NCBI GenBank assembly: GCA_003280185.1
Contig: QCFP01000005.1
Coordinates: forward strand, 1 to 33,252
Reading direction: 5' to 3'
DNA: 33,252 bases
DNA from: Prochlorococcus sp. AG-363-L02
Lineage (GTDB): Bacteria; Cyanobacteriota; Cyanobacteriia; PCC-6307; Cyanobiaceae
Part shown: in pieces, positions 15,017 to 24,430 of the stretch
Position numbering within the stretch: the first letter of the stretch is position 1
Layout: each line of letters opens with the position of its first letter
The notes under the pieces: generated by a model
What the model saw: only the letters and a program-made list of their open reading frames with translations
Told to the model about the DNA's origin: nothing
Databases searched by the model: none
Position numbers and translations under genes: made by a program

Positions 15017-16036
15017 TTGCTTGAACCCTCTAGAAACGTGCCCGGAATAGCTTTAGTTGGTTCAGGGAGCGCTGTACCTTCACAAACTCTTAGCAATGAA
15101 GAATTAGGGCTAAGAGTCGAAACCAATGACTCTTGGATAAGAGAAAGGACTGGTATCGCTAATCGTCAAATCATTGGTAAAGATGAAACTCTTACAAGCC
15201 TTTGTTGTAAAGCTGGATCACTGGCAATCCAAATGGCGGGCTGGGAACCTGAAAGCGTTGATTTAATTATTCTTGCCACTTCAACTCCGGATGATTTGTT
15301 TGGAACTGGACCGGAAATTCAGGGGAAACTAGGCGCAACCAATGCTGTTGCCTTTGATTTAACAGCTGCCTGCAGTGGCTTTCTATTTGCCTTGGTTACT
15401 GCAGCACAATTCATTAAAAATGGAGATATGAATCGTGCAATTGTTATAGGCGCAGATCAACTCAGTAGTTGGATTGATTGGGATGACAGGAGAAGTTGCA
15501 TATTGTTTGGAGATGGTGCAGGGGCAGTTGCTTTAGAAAAAACAAGTTACGAAAAAAATGGGCTATTGAGTTTCAAGCTAAAGTCAGACGGAAGAAAAAG
15601 AAATTGCCTCAATTTAAAACAATCAACTGACCACCTATCTCTAGTGAAAGATAAAAGTCATCAAAAAGGAAGTTACTTACCAATTCAAATGAATGGTCAG
15701 GAAGTTTATAAATTTGCGGTCAAAGAAGTTCCTGCAATCTTAGATTTACTCTTAAAATCCTCCAATATTGAATCAAGTTCAATTGATTGGCTGCTACTGC
15801 ATCAGGCAAATCAAAGAATTCTTGATTCGGTTGCAGATCGTTTCTCAATACCACATGAAAAAGTACTTTCTAATCTTTCAGAATATGGCAATACCTCGGC
15901 TGCGACTATCCCATTAATGCTTGATGAGGCTGTAAGAGATGGCCGAATAAACACTAACAACCTAATTGCAACAAGTGGTTTTGGAGCTGGCCTTAGCTGG
16001 GGTGCCGCGTTGCTCCGCTGGCAAGGTCCCTCCTAG
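15017..16036 (+). CDS. fabH: 3-oxoacyl-ACP synthase III (FabH)
   Basis: A protein of 339 residues that condenses acetyl-CoA with malonyl-ACP to begin fatty-acid synthesis. The catalytic triad is visible: C119 in 'TAACSGF', the histidine in 'LLLHQANQRI', and the asparagine in 'YGNTSAATIP'. The N-terminal 'PGIALVGSGSAVP' and 'ETNDSWIRERTGI' are typical, and the C-terminal 'TSGFGAGLSWGAALLRW' closes the thiolase fold. The length is slightly above E. coli FabH, with a basic insert around 'KSDGRKRNCLNLKQ'. The start is TTG 15017; GTG 15038 would shorten it by 7 residues. It lies between plsX and fabD on the same strand. Confidence 0.95.
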   Translation: MLEPSRNVPGIALVGSGSAVPSQTLSNEELGLRVETNDSWIRERTGIANRQIIGKDETLTSLCCKAGSLAIQMAGWEPESVDLIILATSTPDDLFGTGPEIQGKLGATNAVAFDLTAACSGFLFALVTAAQFIKNGDMNRAIVIGADQLSSWIDWDDRRSCILFGDGAGAVALEKTSYEKNGLLSFKLKSDGRKRNCLNLKQSTDHLSLVKDKSHQKGSYLPIQMNGQEVYKFAVKEVPAILDLLLKSSNIESSSIDWLLLHQANQRILDSVADRFSIPHEKVLSNLSEYGNTSAATIPLMLDEAVRDGRINTNNLIATSGFGAGLSWGAALLRWQGPS

Positions 16037-16062
16037 GCTTATTTGGTCTTTCCAATCATTCG

Positions 16063-16959
16063 ATGACTATTGCTTGGGTGTTCCCTGGACAGGGATCACA
16101 AAAAATCGGAATGGCTGATCATATTCTCAGTCTTGAAGGTGCTACAGAAAGATTTCAGCTGGCATCAAAAATAATCGGCAGAGACTTATTAGAAATCTGT
16201 AAAGGTTCTAAAAGCTCTGAGGATAGTCTTTTCAACCTAAATGACACCAGAAACACCCAACCAGCCCTATTTGTTATTGAATCTATCCTTGTAGATGATT
16301 TGCACCGTCAAGGGCGACAAGCATCCTTAATGGCAGGACATAGCTTAGGTGAATTTGTCGCGCTCTATGCATCTCATGTTTTCAATGCAGAAACCGCATT
16401 AAAGCTCCTTTATCGACGATCGGAATTAATGGCTTCAGCCGGAGGGGGCGCCATGACCGCAGTTTTAGGGTTTGACCGCAAACAACTAGAAGACTTAGTA
16501 AACACAACTGAGGGGGTAGTTATCGCTAATGACAACAGTGAGTCCCAGATTGTCTTATCAGGAAGCCCAGAAGCTGTTTCATCAGTTAGCGAAAGACTAA
16601 CTTGTAAAAGAACAATTCCGCTCTCTGTTTCTGGAGCATTTCATTCTCCTTATATGAAAGAAGCCGCTGATATATTTGCTCAAGAACTCGATAAAGTCGC
16701 TTTCAACAATGCAACTGTGCCAGTTCTAAGCAATTCAGACCCAACCCCAAATACTGATTCAGCATTGCTGAAGCAACGTTTAAAGCAGCAAATGACAACC
16801 GGAGTTCGCTGGAGAGAAAGCATGGAAATTATGCAACAAGAAAATATCAATACAATTGTCGAAATTGGCCCTGGAAATGTTTTAAGCGGTCTTGCCAAAC
16901 GGTCATTGAAAGGAATGATATCAACACAAATCTCAAATGCAAATGATTTAGGACATTAA
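16063..16959 (+). CDS. fabD: Malonyl-CoA:ACP transacylase (FabD)
   Basis: A protein of 298 residues that loads malonyl groups onto acyl carrier protein for FabH and the elongating synthases. Motifs: N-terminal 'FPGQGSQ' (7-13), nucleophile S94 in 'GHSLGEF', substrate arginine near 118-119, and H194 in 'GAFHSPYM'. The C-terminal 'IVEIGPGNVLSGLAKR' is standard. The ATG is 26 bases after the fabH stop and there are 3 bases before the TTG of plsC, so fabH-fabD-plsC look like one operon. Confidence 0.96.
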   Translation: MTIAWVFPGQGSQKIGMADHILSLEGATERFQLASKIIGRDLLEICKGSKSSEDSLFNLNDTRNTQPALFVIESILVDDLHRQGRQASLMAGHSLGEFVALYASHVFNAETALKLLYRRSELMASAGGGAMTAVLGFDRKQLEDLVNTTEGVVIANDNSESQIVLSGSPEAVSSVSERLTCKRTIPLSVSGAFHSPYMKEAADIFAQELDKVAFNNATVPVLSNSDPTPNTDSALLKQRLKQQMTTGVRWRESMEIMQQENINTIVEIGPGNVLSGLAKRSLKGMISTQISNANDLGH

Positions 16960-16962
16960 CCA

Positions 16963-17640
16963 TTGCTAAACCTCATCTTACATCCAAACAAAACTTCTGA
17001 AAAATCACGCAAAATAAAGCCAAGTATTATATACTTGGCTATTAGTTATTTGTTGGTATATCCAATTTTTAGGGGTTTATTTCGAGGAAAAGTATCAGGC
17101 CTAGAAAAAGTACCACTGAAAGGCTCTTTAGTTGTCGTGGCTAATCACGGGTCACATCTTGATCCTCCAATTCTTGGGCATGCTTTAGGGCGGCCTATTG
17201 CATTTATGGCAAAAGCTGAACTATTCAAGATTCCATTATTGGGAAAGATCATCAAAGCCTGTGGTGCTTACCCTGTAAAAAGAGGCGGAAGTGACCGTGA
17301 TGCGATCCGTATGGCAACAAAAATGCTATTAGAAGGTTGGGCAACTGGGATCTTTCTTGATGGGACAAGACAAGCAAATGGACGCATAAATCAACCTATG
17401 GCAGGAGCTGCTTTACTCGCCGCAAGAAGTCAATCTAAATTGCTACCTGTTGCAATAGCTAATTCACATAAAGTACTACCTAAAGGCAGGCTTTTACCAA
17501 GACTAATCCCTATTTACATAAGGGTTGGTGATCCAATTAATCCACCTAAATCAAGAAAAAAATTAGATCTAGAAGCAACAACATTAAAACTAAAAGATCA
17601 AATAAACTCCCTTTTAGATAAGCAGATTATAAATGAATAA
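16963..17640 (+). CDS. plsC: 1-acyl-sn-glycerol-3-phosphate acyltransferase-like (PlsC)
   Basis: A protein of 225 residues. An N-terminal hydrophobic segment (about 21-40) anchors it in the membrane. The acyltransferase motif I is 'NHGSHLD' (N61, H62, D67), motif II is near 'GAYPVKRGGSD' (101-111), and motif III is 'FLDGTR' (131-136). It would add the second acyl chain to lysophosphatidate, using products of the neighbouring genes. Motif III is usually F-P-E-G-T-R; here proline and glutamate are replaced by leucine and aspartate. The TTG start lies 3 bases after fabD. It converges with the DUF218 gene, with 5 bases between their stops. Confidence 0.9.
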   Translation: MLNLILHPNKTSEKSRKIKPSIIYLAISYLLVYPIFRGLFRGKVSGLEKVPLKGSLVVVANHGSHLDPPILGHALGRPIAFMAKAELFKIPLLGKIIKACGAYPVKRGGSDRDAIRMATKMLLEGWATGIFLDGTRQANGRINQPMAGAALLAARSQSKLLPVAIANSHKVLPKGRLLPRLIPIYIRVGDPINPPKSRKKLDLEATTLKLKDQINSLLDKQIINE

Positions 17641-17645
17641 ATTAC

Positions 17646-18233
17646 TCAAGCTGTACTAAATAGTTGAGGCCATTTTAATGTTAGCAATGCCTTCATATCT
17701 TTACCAGTTAAGATCCAAACAAAAGATCGAACAAGATCAAAAGCTTTCTTCTGCCACTTCTCCTCTATACACAAAGAATTACAAGGAACAGATAATCCCG
17801 TCAGATGAATTCCTCTGCTTCCAGCAACCATCCACCCAACTAACATCGCTCTTGATAAATGATCTTCACTTGTTATTAGCAAGACATGACTAATACCTTC
17901 AATTAGAAATTCATCTACCAAAGAGGTGAAATTTCCAAGAGTATCTTTAGCTCGATAATCAAATTTTACTAATTCTGGAGGCAAGCCTGCACTCCTAATC
18001 AACCAATCAGCATGCTCTGGATTACTGCCTCCACTAACTACTAATGGCAATTTCAATTCATTTGCAAGACGAACTCCGACATGCTCTCTATCCACGTCAC
18101 CACCAAGGACTAAGATCAGCTGTGGGGGGTCTAAATTGAAAATAGCAGTTCGATATGATCTCAAAAAACTTATTTCAAAAAGACCATAAACTAATCCGCT
18201 AAAAACTAATACCCTCAAAGAGAAACGTAACAC
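17646..18233 (-). CDS. DUF218 (YdcF/SanA-like) protein
   Basis: A protein of 195 residues with one N-terminal hydrophobic segment (about 5-22) acting as anchor or signal. A DUF218 domain follows: 'LILVLGGDVDREHVGVRLA' (about 39-57), 'PLVVSGGSNPEHADW', 'AKDTLGNF' and 'VLLITSEDHLSRA'. DUF218 proteins include ElyC and SanA, which affect envelope integrity, and YdcF, which binds S-adenosylmethionine; the role here is unknown. The GTG start shares its first base with the tsaB stop (TAGTG), so translation is probably coupled. It is the last gene of ycf34-tsaB-DUF218. Confidence 0.85.
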   Translation of the reverse strand: MLRFSLRVLVFSGLVYGLFEISFLRSYRTAIFNLDPPQLILVLGGDVDREHVGVRLANELKLPLVVSGGSNPEHADWLIRSAGLPPELVKFDYRAKDTLGNFTSLVDEFLIEGISHVLLITSEDHLSRAMLVGWMVAGSRGIHLTGLSVPCNSLCIEEKWQKKAFDLVRSFVWILTGKDMKALLTLKWPQLFSTA

Positions 18234-18910
18234 TAAGAATTATCCACAGGAGAAGTAGGGTAAATGGGCAGAACATCAACCCAGTTTCCATCTTTACTGG
18301 TCAAATGGGCTTCTAAAGATAATTCTAAAAGATGTTGAACATCAGTCTCTACATCCTCCTCAACATCAACTGAAGGTTCCAACTTGGCATCACACGCTAA
18401 CAATTTTGGAACCTCTAGTTCCAGTGCCTTTCTAACGGAATTCTCCTTGGCATGAGATATCAATTGATAGCAACCTGCAACAATTCCTCTTCTATTTAAT
18501 TGTTGAGTTATCCAAAAAGGTTTATCCATGAACTTTGGATCTAATTTTTCTGAAAGTCGTGTAGCCATTAACGCAAAACTACTTATCCCATCTAAAGGGC
18601 AAGCAATTTGCTGAGCCAAGGTTCTTGCCATAACAATAGTCAAACGCGTACCAGTAAATCCACCGGGACCTGTGGCGACAGCTAATCGAGCAAGTTGCTT
18701 CCAGTTTTCATAAGGACAAACCTCATTGATACAACTCAATAGACTATTCGAGAGATCTCTTCCTAAGGGAAAGGTCCTCTTTTTCAATTTCAAAGGAGTT
18801 TCTCTTAAATCCATGCAAGCAACTCCCAAAGTCTCAGTCGAACTATGCAAAGCCAACACAATGTTTCTGTTCTTCTTTATAACCAAGGGCTTTTCTAAAA
18901 CTGTTTTCAT
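18233..18910 (-). CDS. tsaB: tRNA threonylcarbamoyladenosine biosynthesis protein TsaB
   Basis: A protein of 225 residues, the non-catalytic partner of TsaD in making t6A at position 37 of ANN-decoding tRNAs. The ASKHA-fold signatures are 'LALHSSTETLGVACMDL' (about 19-35) and 'VATGPGGFTGTRLTIVMARTLAQQ' in the middle (about 77-100). The second half is weakly conserved and short, as is common for this family, and includes an acidic stretch 'VDVEEDVETDV'. The ATG overlaps the ycf34 stop by 4 bases (ATGA). tRNA-Asn in this window is one expected t6A substrate. Confidence 0.9.
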   Translation of the reverse strand: MKTVLEKPLVIKKNRNIVLALHSSTETLGVACMDLRETPLKLKKRTFPLGRDLSNSLLSCINEVCPYENWKQLARLAVATGPGGFTGTRLTIVMARTLAQQIACPLDGISSFALMATRLSEKLDPKFMDKPFWITQQLNRRGIVAGCYQLISHAKENSVRKALELEVPKLLACDAKLEPSVDVEEDVETDVQHLLELSLEAHLTSKDGNWVDVLPIYPTSPVDNS

Positions 18911-19158
18911 CTAGGAATGTCCTGCCCAGGTCTTAAACGTTGCCATTTGCCCGAGTCTTCTAGGAAACTTCCACAAGAACGAACATCCCATTCAACACCA
19001 GTAACACCCTCAGAAATTTCAATCACACTGACATGGATATATGGGTCAATGGGCTTCAGGTCGGGACTCTCAGTGAGATGATCCACTCCATGCTGTTTCT
19101 CAACTGCGTGATAGGCATAGCAGCGGTCAACCCAGCGGCAGTCAACACAAATGCACAT
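18907..19158 (-). CDS. ycf34: Ycf34 family cysteine protein (putative Fe-S)
   Basis: An 83-residue protein matching Ycf34 by its N-terminus 'MCICVDCRWVDRCYAYHAVEKQH', where C2, C4, C7 and C13 form the conserved cluster (positions given). Ycf34 of Synechocystis was reported to bind an iron-sulphur centre through these cysteines and to affect photosynthetic electron-transport gene expression (established knowledge, from memory). The C-terminal 'PGQDIPR' is typical. The ATG at 19158 lies head-to-head inside the start of the nucleotidyltransferase gene on the other strand. It overlaps tsaB by 4 bases and leads that run. Confidence 0.92.
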   Translation of the reverse strand: MCICVDCRWVDRCYAYHAVEKQHGVDHLTESPDLKPIDPYIHVSVIEISEGVTGVEWDVRSCGSFLEDSGKWQRLRPGQDIPR

Positions 19159-20395
19159 GTCTAGTCCTCTTCAGGCAAAAGTGATACTTGAAGGCGATCG
19201 AAATATTCTGGCGCATAAGCTATTCAAAAGAATTAATCCCCATAAATGGCCCATCTCAATTGAAAATCTACCAAGTGAAGCTGTCTTAGTTGGCGGTGCT
19301 ATTCGAGATAGTGTCCTAGGGAAATCGCAAGAAAAACCAGATCTAGATCTTATCGTCCCAAAGAATGCATCTTTATTAGCCAGAGACTTTGCAATAAAAC
19401 AAAAAGGAACCTTTGTGCTCTTAGATGCATCAAGAGATATCGCAAGAGTAATCATTAAAAACTGGACTCTAGATTTTGCCGCCCAAATGAGTTCTAGTTT
19501 AGAAAAGGATCTATGGAGACGTGACTACAGGATCAATGCTATTGCTCTATCTCTTTGTGATGAGCCAAGGATCATAGACCCAACTGGAGGATTAGAGGAT
19601 TTGGCACACAAGAAGATTGTGGCAATAAATGAACAAAACCTTATCGAAGATCCCTTGCGTTTAATTCGCGGATTGCGACTAATGGCAGAGTTAAACCTAA
19701 CCCTCGAAAATCAAACAAAAACATGGATACACAAAAACCATGCACACCTTGCAAAGGCTGCTCCCGAAAGAATTAGCTCAGAGATTGACAAACTTATCAA
19801 AGCAGAATTTTTCGATGAGATTGTCCCCTTAATTCAAGAGCTTGAACTCCTAAAGAAATGGCAAGAACCTCAAAAAATTATCAAGGCCGAAAGCTTATCC
19901 AATGATCGTTGCAAAGCGCTTACTGTCCAAGAAAAGTCCAGAGCACTTCCATTAGCTCGTTTAACCAGCCTGTTGAGCGATAAAGGCCTGCAACTACTTA
20001 GATTCAGTCGCGTGCAGCAAGAACGTTGCAAAAGACTTCGTTATTGGAAACAAAAAAATACAGACTACGCGTTTAAAAATCTCAATGAAAATGAACTACT
20101 GAAATTGCATGAACAACTAGAAAAAGACTTACCTGCCTTAATAATTGAACTTTCTTTTACGGAACAAACAACCTGGTTAAAACGCTGGCGCAATGAAAAA
20201 GATCCCCTATTCCACCCCTCATCTCCTATCGACGGGAATACGCTTCAGGACTGCCTTGGAGTGCCTTCAGGTCCTTTGCTAGGAGAGTTAATACATCACC
20301 TAACTCTTGAAAAAGCTTTCGGAAGATTAGAGAATCAACAAGATGCTCTTCTCTCCGCACGTTACTGGTTGAAACACAAACAGACCTTGTTGTGA
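19151..20395 (+). CDS. cca: CCA tRNA nucleotidyltransferase / poly(A) polymerase family protein
   Basis: A protein of 414 residues of the class II nucleotidyltransferase family. Motifs in order: 'GGAIRDSVLG' (48-57), metal-binding 'DLDL' (64-67), 'RRDYRINAIA' (123-132), 'DPTGG..DL' (about 143-151), and 'EDPLRLIRGLRLM' (166-178). The remaining half is the helical neck/body that holds tRNA. It is expected to add or repair the 3' CCA of tRNAs; the tRNA-Asn gene here lacks encoded CCA. Whether it acts as a full CCA-adding enzyme, an A-adding enzyme or a poly(A) polymerase cannot be decided. ATG 19151 is used; ATG 19157 is also possible. Its start overlaps the ycf34 start on the other strand. Confidence 0.88.
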   Translation: MHMSSPLQAKVILEGDRNILAHKLFKRINPHKWPISIENLPSEAVLVGGAIRDSVLGKSQEKPDLDLIVPKNASLLARDFAIKQKGTFVLLDASRDIARVIIKNWTLDFAAQMSSSLEKDLWRRDYRINAIALSLCDEPRIIDPTGGLEDLAHKKIVAINEQNLIEDPLRLIRGLRLMAELNLTLENQTKTWIHKNHAHLAKAAPERISSEIDKLIKAEFFDEIVPLIQELELLKKWQEPQKIIKAESLSNDRCKALTVQEKSRALPLARLTSLLSDKGLQLLRFSRVQQERCKRLRYWKQKNTDYAFKNLNENELLKLHEQLEKDLPALIIELSFTEQTTWLKRWRNEKDPLFHPSSPIDGNTLQDCLGVPSGPLLGELIHHLTLEKAFGRLENQQDALLSARYWLKHKQTLL

Positions 20396-20401
20396 TTAAC
20401 T

Positions 20402-20445
20402 AATTGGACATGAATTCAACATGCCGATCAGTTTGATCTCCAATT
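20402..20445 (+). promoter_or_regulatory. Nested inverted repeats in the leader of the RNA-binding protein gene
   Basis: AATTGGA (20402-20408) pairs with TCCAATT (20439-20445), and inside it GATCA-GTT-TGATC (20426-20438) forms a second perfect hairpin that stacks directly against the outer right arm. A pyrimidine-rich stretch (20446-20467) and no Shine-Dalgarno sequence follow before the ATG at 20468. It could be a terminator for cca (no T run), an mRNA switch, or an operator. Confidence 0.4.
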
Positions 20446-20467
20446 CTCTTCTATCTCCTCCCCTTTC

Positions 20468-20902
20468 ATGAGTGTTCGCCTCTACATCGGCAATTTGCCG
20501 CAAAACTTCGATAACAAAGAGCTAGAAGCCTTGCTGGCAAGTGTTGCAGAAGGCATTCGCTTCAAAGCTGTCCTCGACAAAGAAACCGGTAACTGCAGAG
20601 GTTTTGGCTTTGCCAATATTGATGACAAAAAAGTCGCGAACACACTGATAGATCAGTTAAATGGCCGCGAATTTAATGGCAATAACCTACGAGTTGAACG
20701 ATCCGAACGCCGTGATTCAAATAATGGGAATGCACGCCGAGGTGGCGGAAACTCAAACAACAATTCTCAAGGAGGGAACCGCAAAGGAGCCAAAAAAATC
20801 GTTCATAGCGATGCACCTAACCCAGAAGCACCAGATCCTCGCTGGGCAGGAGAGCTATCTAAACTAAAAGAGTTGCTCGACAACCAAAAAACAGCTGTCT
20901 AA
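20468..20902 (+). CDS. RRM-type RNA-binding protein (Rbp)
   Basis: A protein of 144 residues. A single RNA-recognition motif covers about 4-80, with RNP2 'LYIGNL' (5-10) and RNP1 'RGFGFANI' (44-51), including the aromatic residues that stack on RNA. A low-complexity Gly/Asn/Arg segment (about 84-112) and a short acidic-to-helical C-terminus containing 'APDPRWAGELSKLKELL' follow. Cyanobacterial Rbp proteins of this type are cold- or stress-linked and act on mRNA (family knowledge). The leader holds inverted repeats and lacks a Shine-Dalgarno sequence. A bidirectional terminator follows, shared with convergent crtB. Confidence 0.92.
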   Translation: MSVRLYIGNLPQNFDNKELEALLASVAEGIRFKAVLDKETGNCRGFGFANIDDKKVANTLIDQLNGREFNGNNLRVERSERRDSNNGNARRGGGNSNNNSQGGNRKGAKKIVHSDAPNPEAPDPRWAGELSKLKELLDNQKTAV

Positions 20903-20907
20903 AAATA

Positions 20908-20950
20908 ATACTTAGGGTTCATTTTCTTAAAGAATTCTAAGTATCTTTTT
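20908..20950. terminator. Bidirectional terminator between rbp and crtB
   Basis: ATACTTAG (20908-20915) is the exact reverse complement of CTAAGTAT (20937-20944). The plus strand continues CTTTTT (20945-20950). The minus strand reads out into TATTTTT (20901-20907 complement). It can therefore serve both converging genes. Confidence 0.75.
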
Positions 20951-20952
20951 GC

Positions 20953-21888
20953 TCACCGTGACTGAGAAATTGCATAGGCAATTGGTAGATTAAATAGTTT
21001 TACCCAATTGCTTACATAAGCACGATTATTAAATACATCATAATCAAGTTTTTCAATAGAATCTAATATCCCTCTATAAAGCCTAAGTGATGTCCAAACT
21101 GGCCATCGAGCGTCGCCAGAAAGCCATCTAACGCCGGATTCCGAAAGTGCGAACCATTCACGGGCTCGCTCTAACTGGAATGCCATCAAAGACCTCCAAT
21201 TATCATTTACTCTGCCTTGCATAAGATCTTCTTCTGAATAATTAAATCTCACTAGATCTTCTTGAGGAAGATAAATTCTGCCACGTCCTCTATCTTCACC
21301 AACATCTCGAAGAATATTTGTCAGTTGATTGGCTATGCCTAAAGCAACAGCTGCATCCGTAGGGTCTGGAGCAGAGCTCCATGGGGCAGATGTATAGGCT
21401 GAATCTAAGCCCATAACACCCTGTGTCATCAATCCAACTGTTCCAGCAACCCTATAACAATACAGCTTTAAATCATCAAATGTTTCGTAACGATGAAGAT
21501 TTAAATCCATCCTTTGGCCTTCAATCATATCCAAATAAGGCTGAATATCCATTGGAAATTTTTCAAGCATATCCACCATAACTGCATCAAATTCATTATT
21601 AATCTTGCCCTTAAAAACTTCTCTAGTTCGCTCCTCCCAATTATCTAATCGATCAGACAATTGATTAATAGGAAGCTTCATTGCCTCTGGGCTATCCATT
21701 AACTCATCGGTACGTCTACACCAAACATAAATAGCCCATATAGCTTTTCTTTTAATAGGTGGAAGTAATAATGTCCCTAAATAAAAGGTTTTTGCCCACT
21801 TTGCAGTCTCCTCTCTACAGACCTCATAGGCCGATTCGAGATTAATAGTCTCTAAATTATTCAAACTTTTAGAGTCTGAATTAGTCAT
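20953..21888 (-). CDS. crtB: Phytoene synthase
   Basis: A protein of 311 residues that joins two geranylgeranyl diphosphates to 15-cis-phytoene, the first committed carotenoid step. The two aspartate-rich motifs of squalene/phytoene synthases are present: 'RRTDELMDSP' (59-68, with D61 and D65) and 'NILRDVGEDRGRGRIYLP' (about 191-208). 'GTVGLMTQGVMG' lies between them. The length is typical for cyanobacterial CrtB. It follows the desaturase gene by 42 bases on the same strand, an arrangement common in cyanobacteria. The start is ATG. Confidence 0.96.
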   Translation of the reverse strand: MTNSDSKSLNNLETINLESAYEVCREETAKWAKTFYLGTLLLPPIKRKAIWAIYVWCRRTDELMDSPEAMKLPINQLSDRLDNWEERTREVFKGKINNEFDAVMVDMLEKFPMDIQPYLDMIEGQRMDLNLHRYETFDDLKLYCYRVAGTVGLMTQGVMGLDSAYTSAPWSSAPDPTDAAVALGIANQLTNILRDVGEDRGRGRIYLPQEDLVRFNYSEEDLMQGRVNDNWRSLMAFQLERAREWFALSESGVRWLSGDARWPVWTSLRLYRGILDSIEKLDYDVFNNRAYVSNWVKLFNLPIAYAISQSR

Positions 21889-21930
21889 GCTTCATAATCT
21901 AATAATGCGAAAGAAAAGCAGCTCATAGAT

Positions 21931-23328
<1,398 letters not shown>

Positions 23329-23342
23329 TCAAGAACAACATT

Positions 23343-23363
23343 AAAAGGGTCAGACCCCCTTTT
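23343..23363. promoter_or_regulatory. Inverted repeat in the pds-ndhM divergent region
   Basis: GGGTC-A-GACCC (23347-23357) is a perfect palindrome flanked by AAAA on the left and, after two extra C bases, TTTT on the right, so a longer AAAAGGG/CCCTTTT pairing is also possible. It lies 29 bases upstream of the pds start. A TATAAA box (23378-23383) between it and ndhM could be the ndhM -10. Possible operator shared by both genes. Confidence 0.35.
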
Positions 23364-23423
23364 GCTACGTAGAGTTCTATAAAGTCAAGGAACGGTCCGA
23401 CTATTTGACTGGTCTCAAACACT

Positions 23424-23771
23424 ATGACCGATACACAACTTAAATGCACTACACGCCATATAAGGCTTTTCACCGCAAGGGTTGAGGAGGACAAGCTAGT
23501 GGCTGATCCCAGTCAACTAACTCTAGATCTTGATCCTGATAACGAGTTCATATGGACAGATGAGGTTATTCACAAAGTGCATCAACGCTTCAATGAATTA
23601 GTCGAAGAAAACGATGGGAAAGAACTCAGTGAATACAACCTCAGGCGAATTGGCTCAGATCTTGAAGGTACTATTCGCCAACTTCTCCAAGAAGGTCAAT
23701 TGAGTTACAACCCAGATTGTCGTGTCCTCAACTATTCAATGGGACTACCCAGAACAAGTGAACTGCTGTGA
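23424..23771 (+). CDS. ndhM: NAD(P)H-quinone oxidoreductase subunit M
   Basis: A protein of 115 residues, an oxygenic-phototroph-specific peripheral subunit of the thylakoid NDH-1 complex. '[13 protein letters not shown]' near the N-terminus, '[15 protein letters not shown]' in the middle and 'NYSMGLPRT' at the end are NdhM hallmarks. It is soluble, with no membrane segment, which fits its position on the stromal (cytoplasmic) arm. The stop overlaps the following GTG by 4 bases (GTGA), suggesting coupled translation with the DUF3172 protein. ndhF and ndhD lie 2.5-6 kb downstream. Confidence 0.95.
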   Translation: MTDTQLKCTTRHIRLFTARVEEDKLVADPSQLTLDLDPDNEFIWTDEVIHKVHQRFNELVEENDGKELSEYNLRRIGSDLEGTIRQLLQEGQLSYNPDCRVLNYSMGLPRTSELL

Positions 23772-24415
23772 CTAGATCTCCCTACAACCGACAATCCCGG
23801 AGAGACTTCGGGGAAAGAAGCAGAAAAGGTGGTAACAGATACGGACCTAATGAAAATTATGGGCGAGTCAACTATGGCCAAAGGTCAAACTATGACTACT
23901 CTTCTGGTGGCAAAGGGGGTGGAGGTGGGTTTTCTATGAATACAGGCACAGTTGCAGTGATTGCAGGAGTACTAGTAGTAGGAATTGGTATAGGCAGCGC
24001 AATTACAAGCACCACTCAAGGAGGTCAAGGCAATATTGCTAGTCAACAACAACTGGACATGGCAGTCCCAGATCCTGAGTTTTGTAGACAATGGGGAGCA
24101 AGTGCATTTGTAATCGATGTAGAGATGTATACAACACTCAACCCATCAACTAGTTTTGTGACCCAGCCTGCCCTGCAACCAGGTTGCGTAATAAGAAGGG
24201 AAAACTGGACAGTTCTACAAAAACAAGGCGCAATAACTAACGAAGACGTAAGAGAATGTAAACAAAGAATGAACACATTCGCTTATATAGGTTCAATTAG
24301 AGATAACCCTGTAGTTCGTTGTGTTTACCAAGCAGATATCAATGAAAACAAATTTATTATTAAAGGGGCAGCCGAAGATGCTGTGGGAGTGAATCAAGAG
24401 GCAGTGCAATTCTGA
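23768..24415 (+). CDS. DUF3172 domain membrane-anchored protein
   Basis: A protein of 215 residues. Residues 1-57 are rich in Arg, Gly, Tyr and Asn (RGG-like). Residues about 58-80 form one hydrophobic helix '[21 protein letters not shown]'-like (positions given), and the rest is a conserved domain with cysteines in '[20 protein letters not shown]', '[10 protein letters not shown]', 'VRECKQRMN' and 'VVRCVYQ'. This matches DUF3172, a family I know only from cyanobacteria and some algae. The basic N-terminus should face the cytoplasm and the cysteine-containing domain the lumen or periplasm. Function unknown. Coupling to ndhM (4-base overlap) hints at an NDH-1-related or thylakoid role, which is inference. 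Confidence 0.85.
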   Translation: MTRSPYNRQSRRDFGERSRKGGNRYGPNENYGRVNYGQRSNYDYSSGGKGGGGGFSMNTGTVAVIAGVLVVGIGIGSAITSTTQGGQGNIASQQQLDMAVPDPEFCRQWGASAFVIDVEMYTTLNPSTSFVTQPALQPGCVIRRENWTVLQKQGAITNEDVRECKQRMNTFAYIGSIRDNPVVRCVYQADINENKFIIKGAAEDAVGVNQEAVQF

Positions 24416-24430
24416 ACCGTCTTATCTCTT

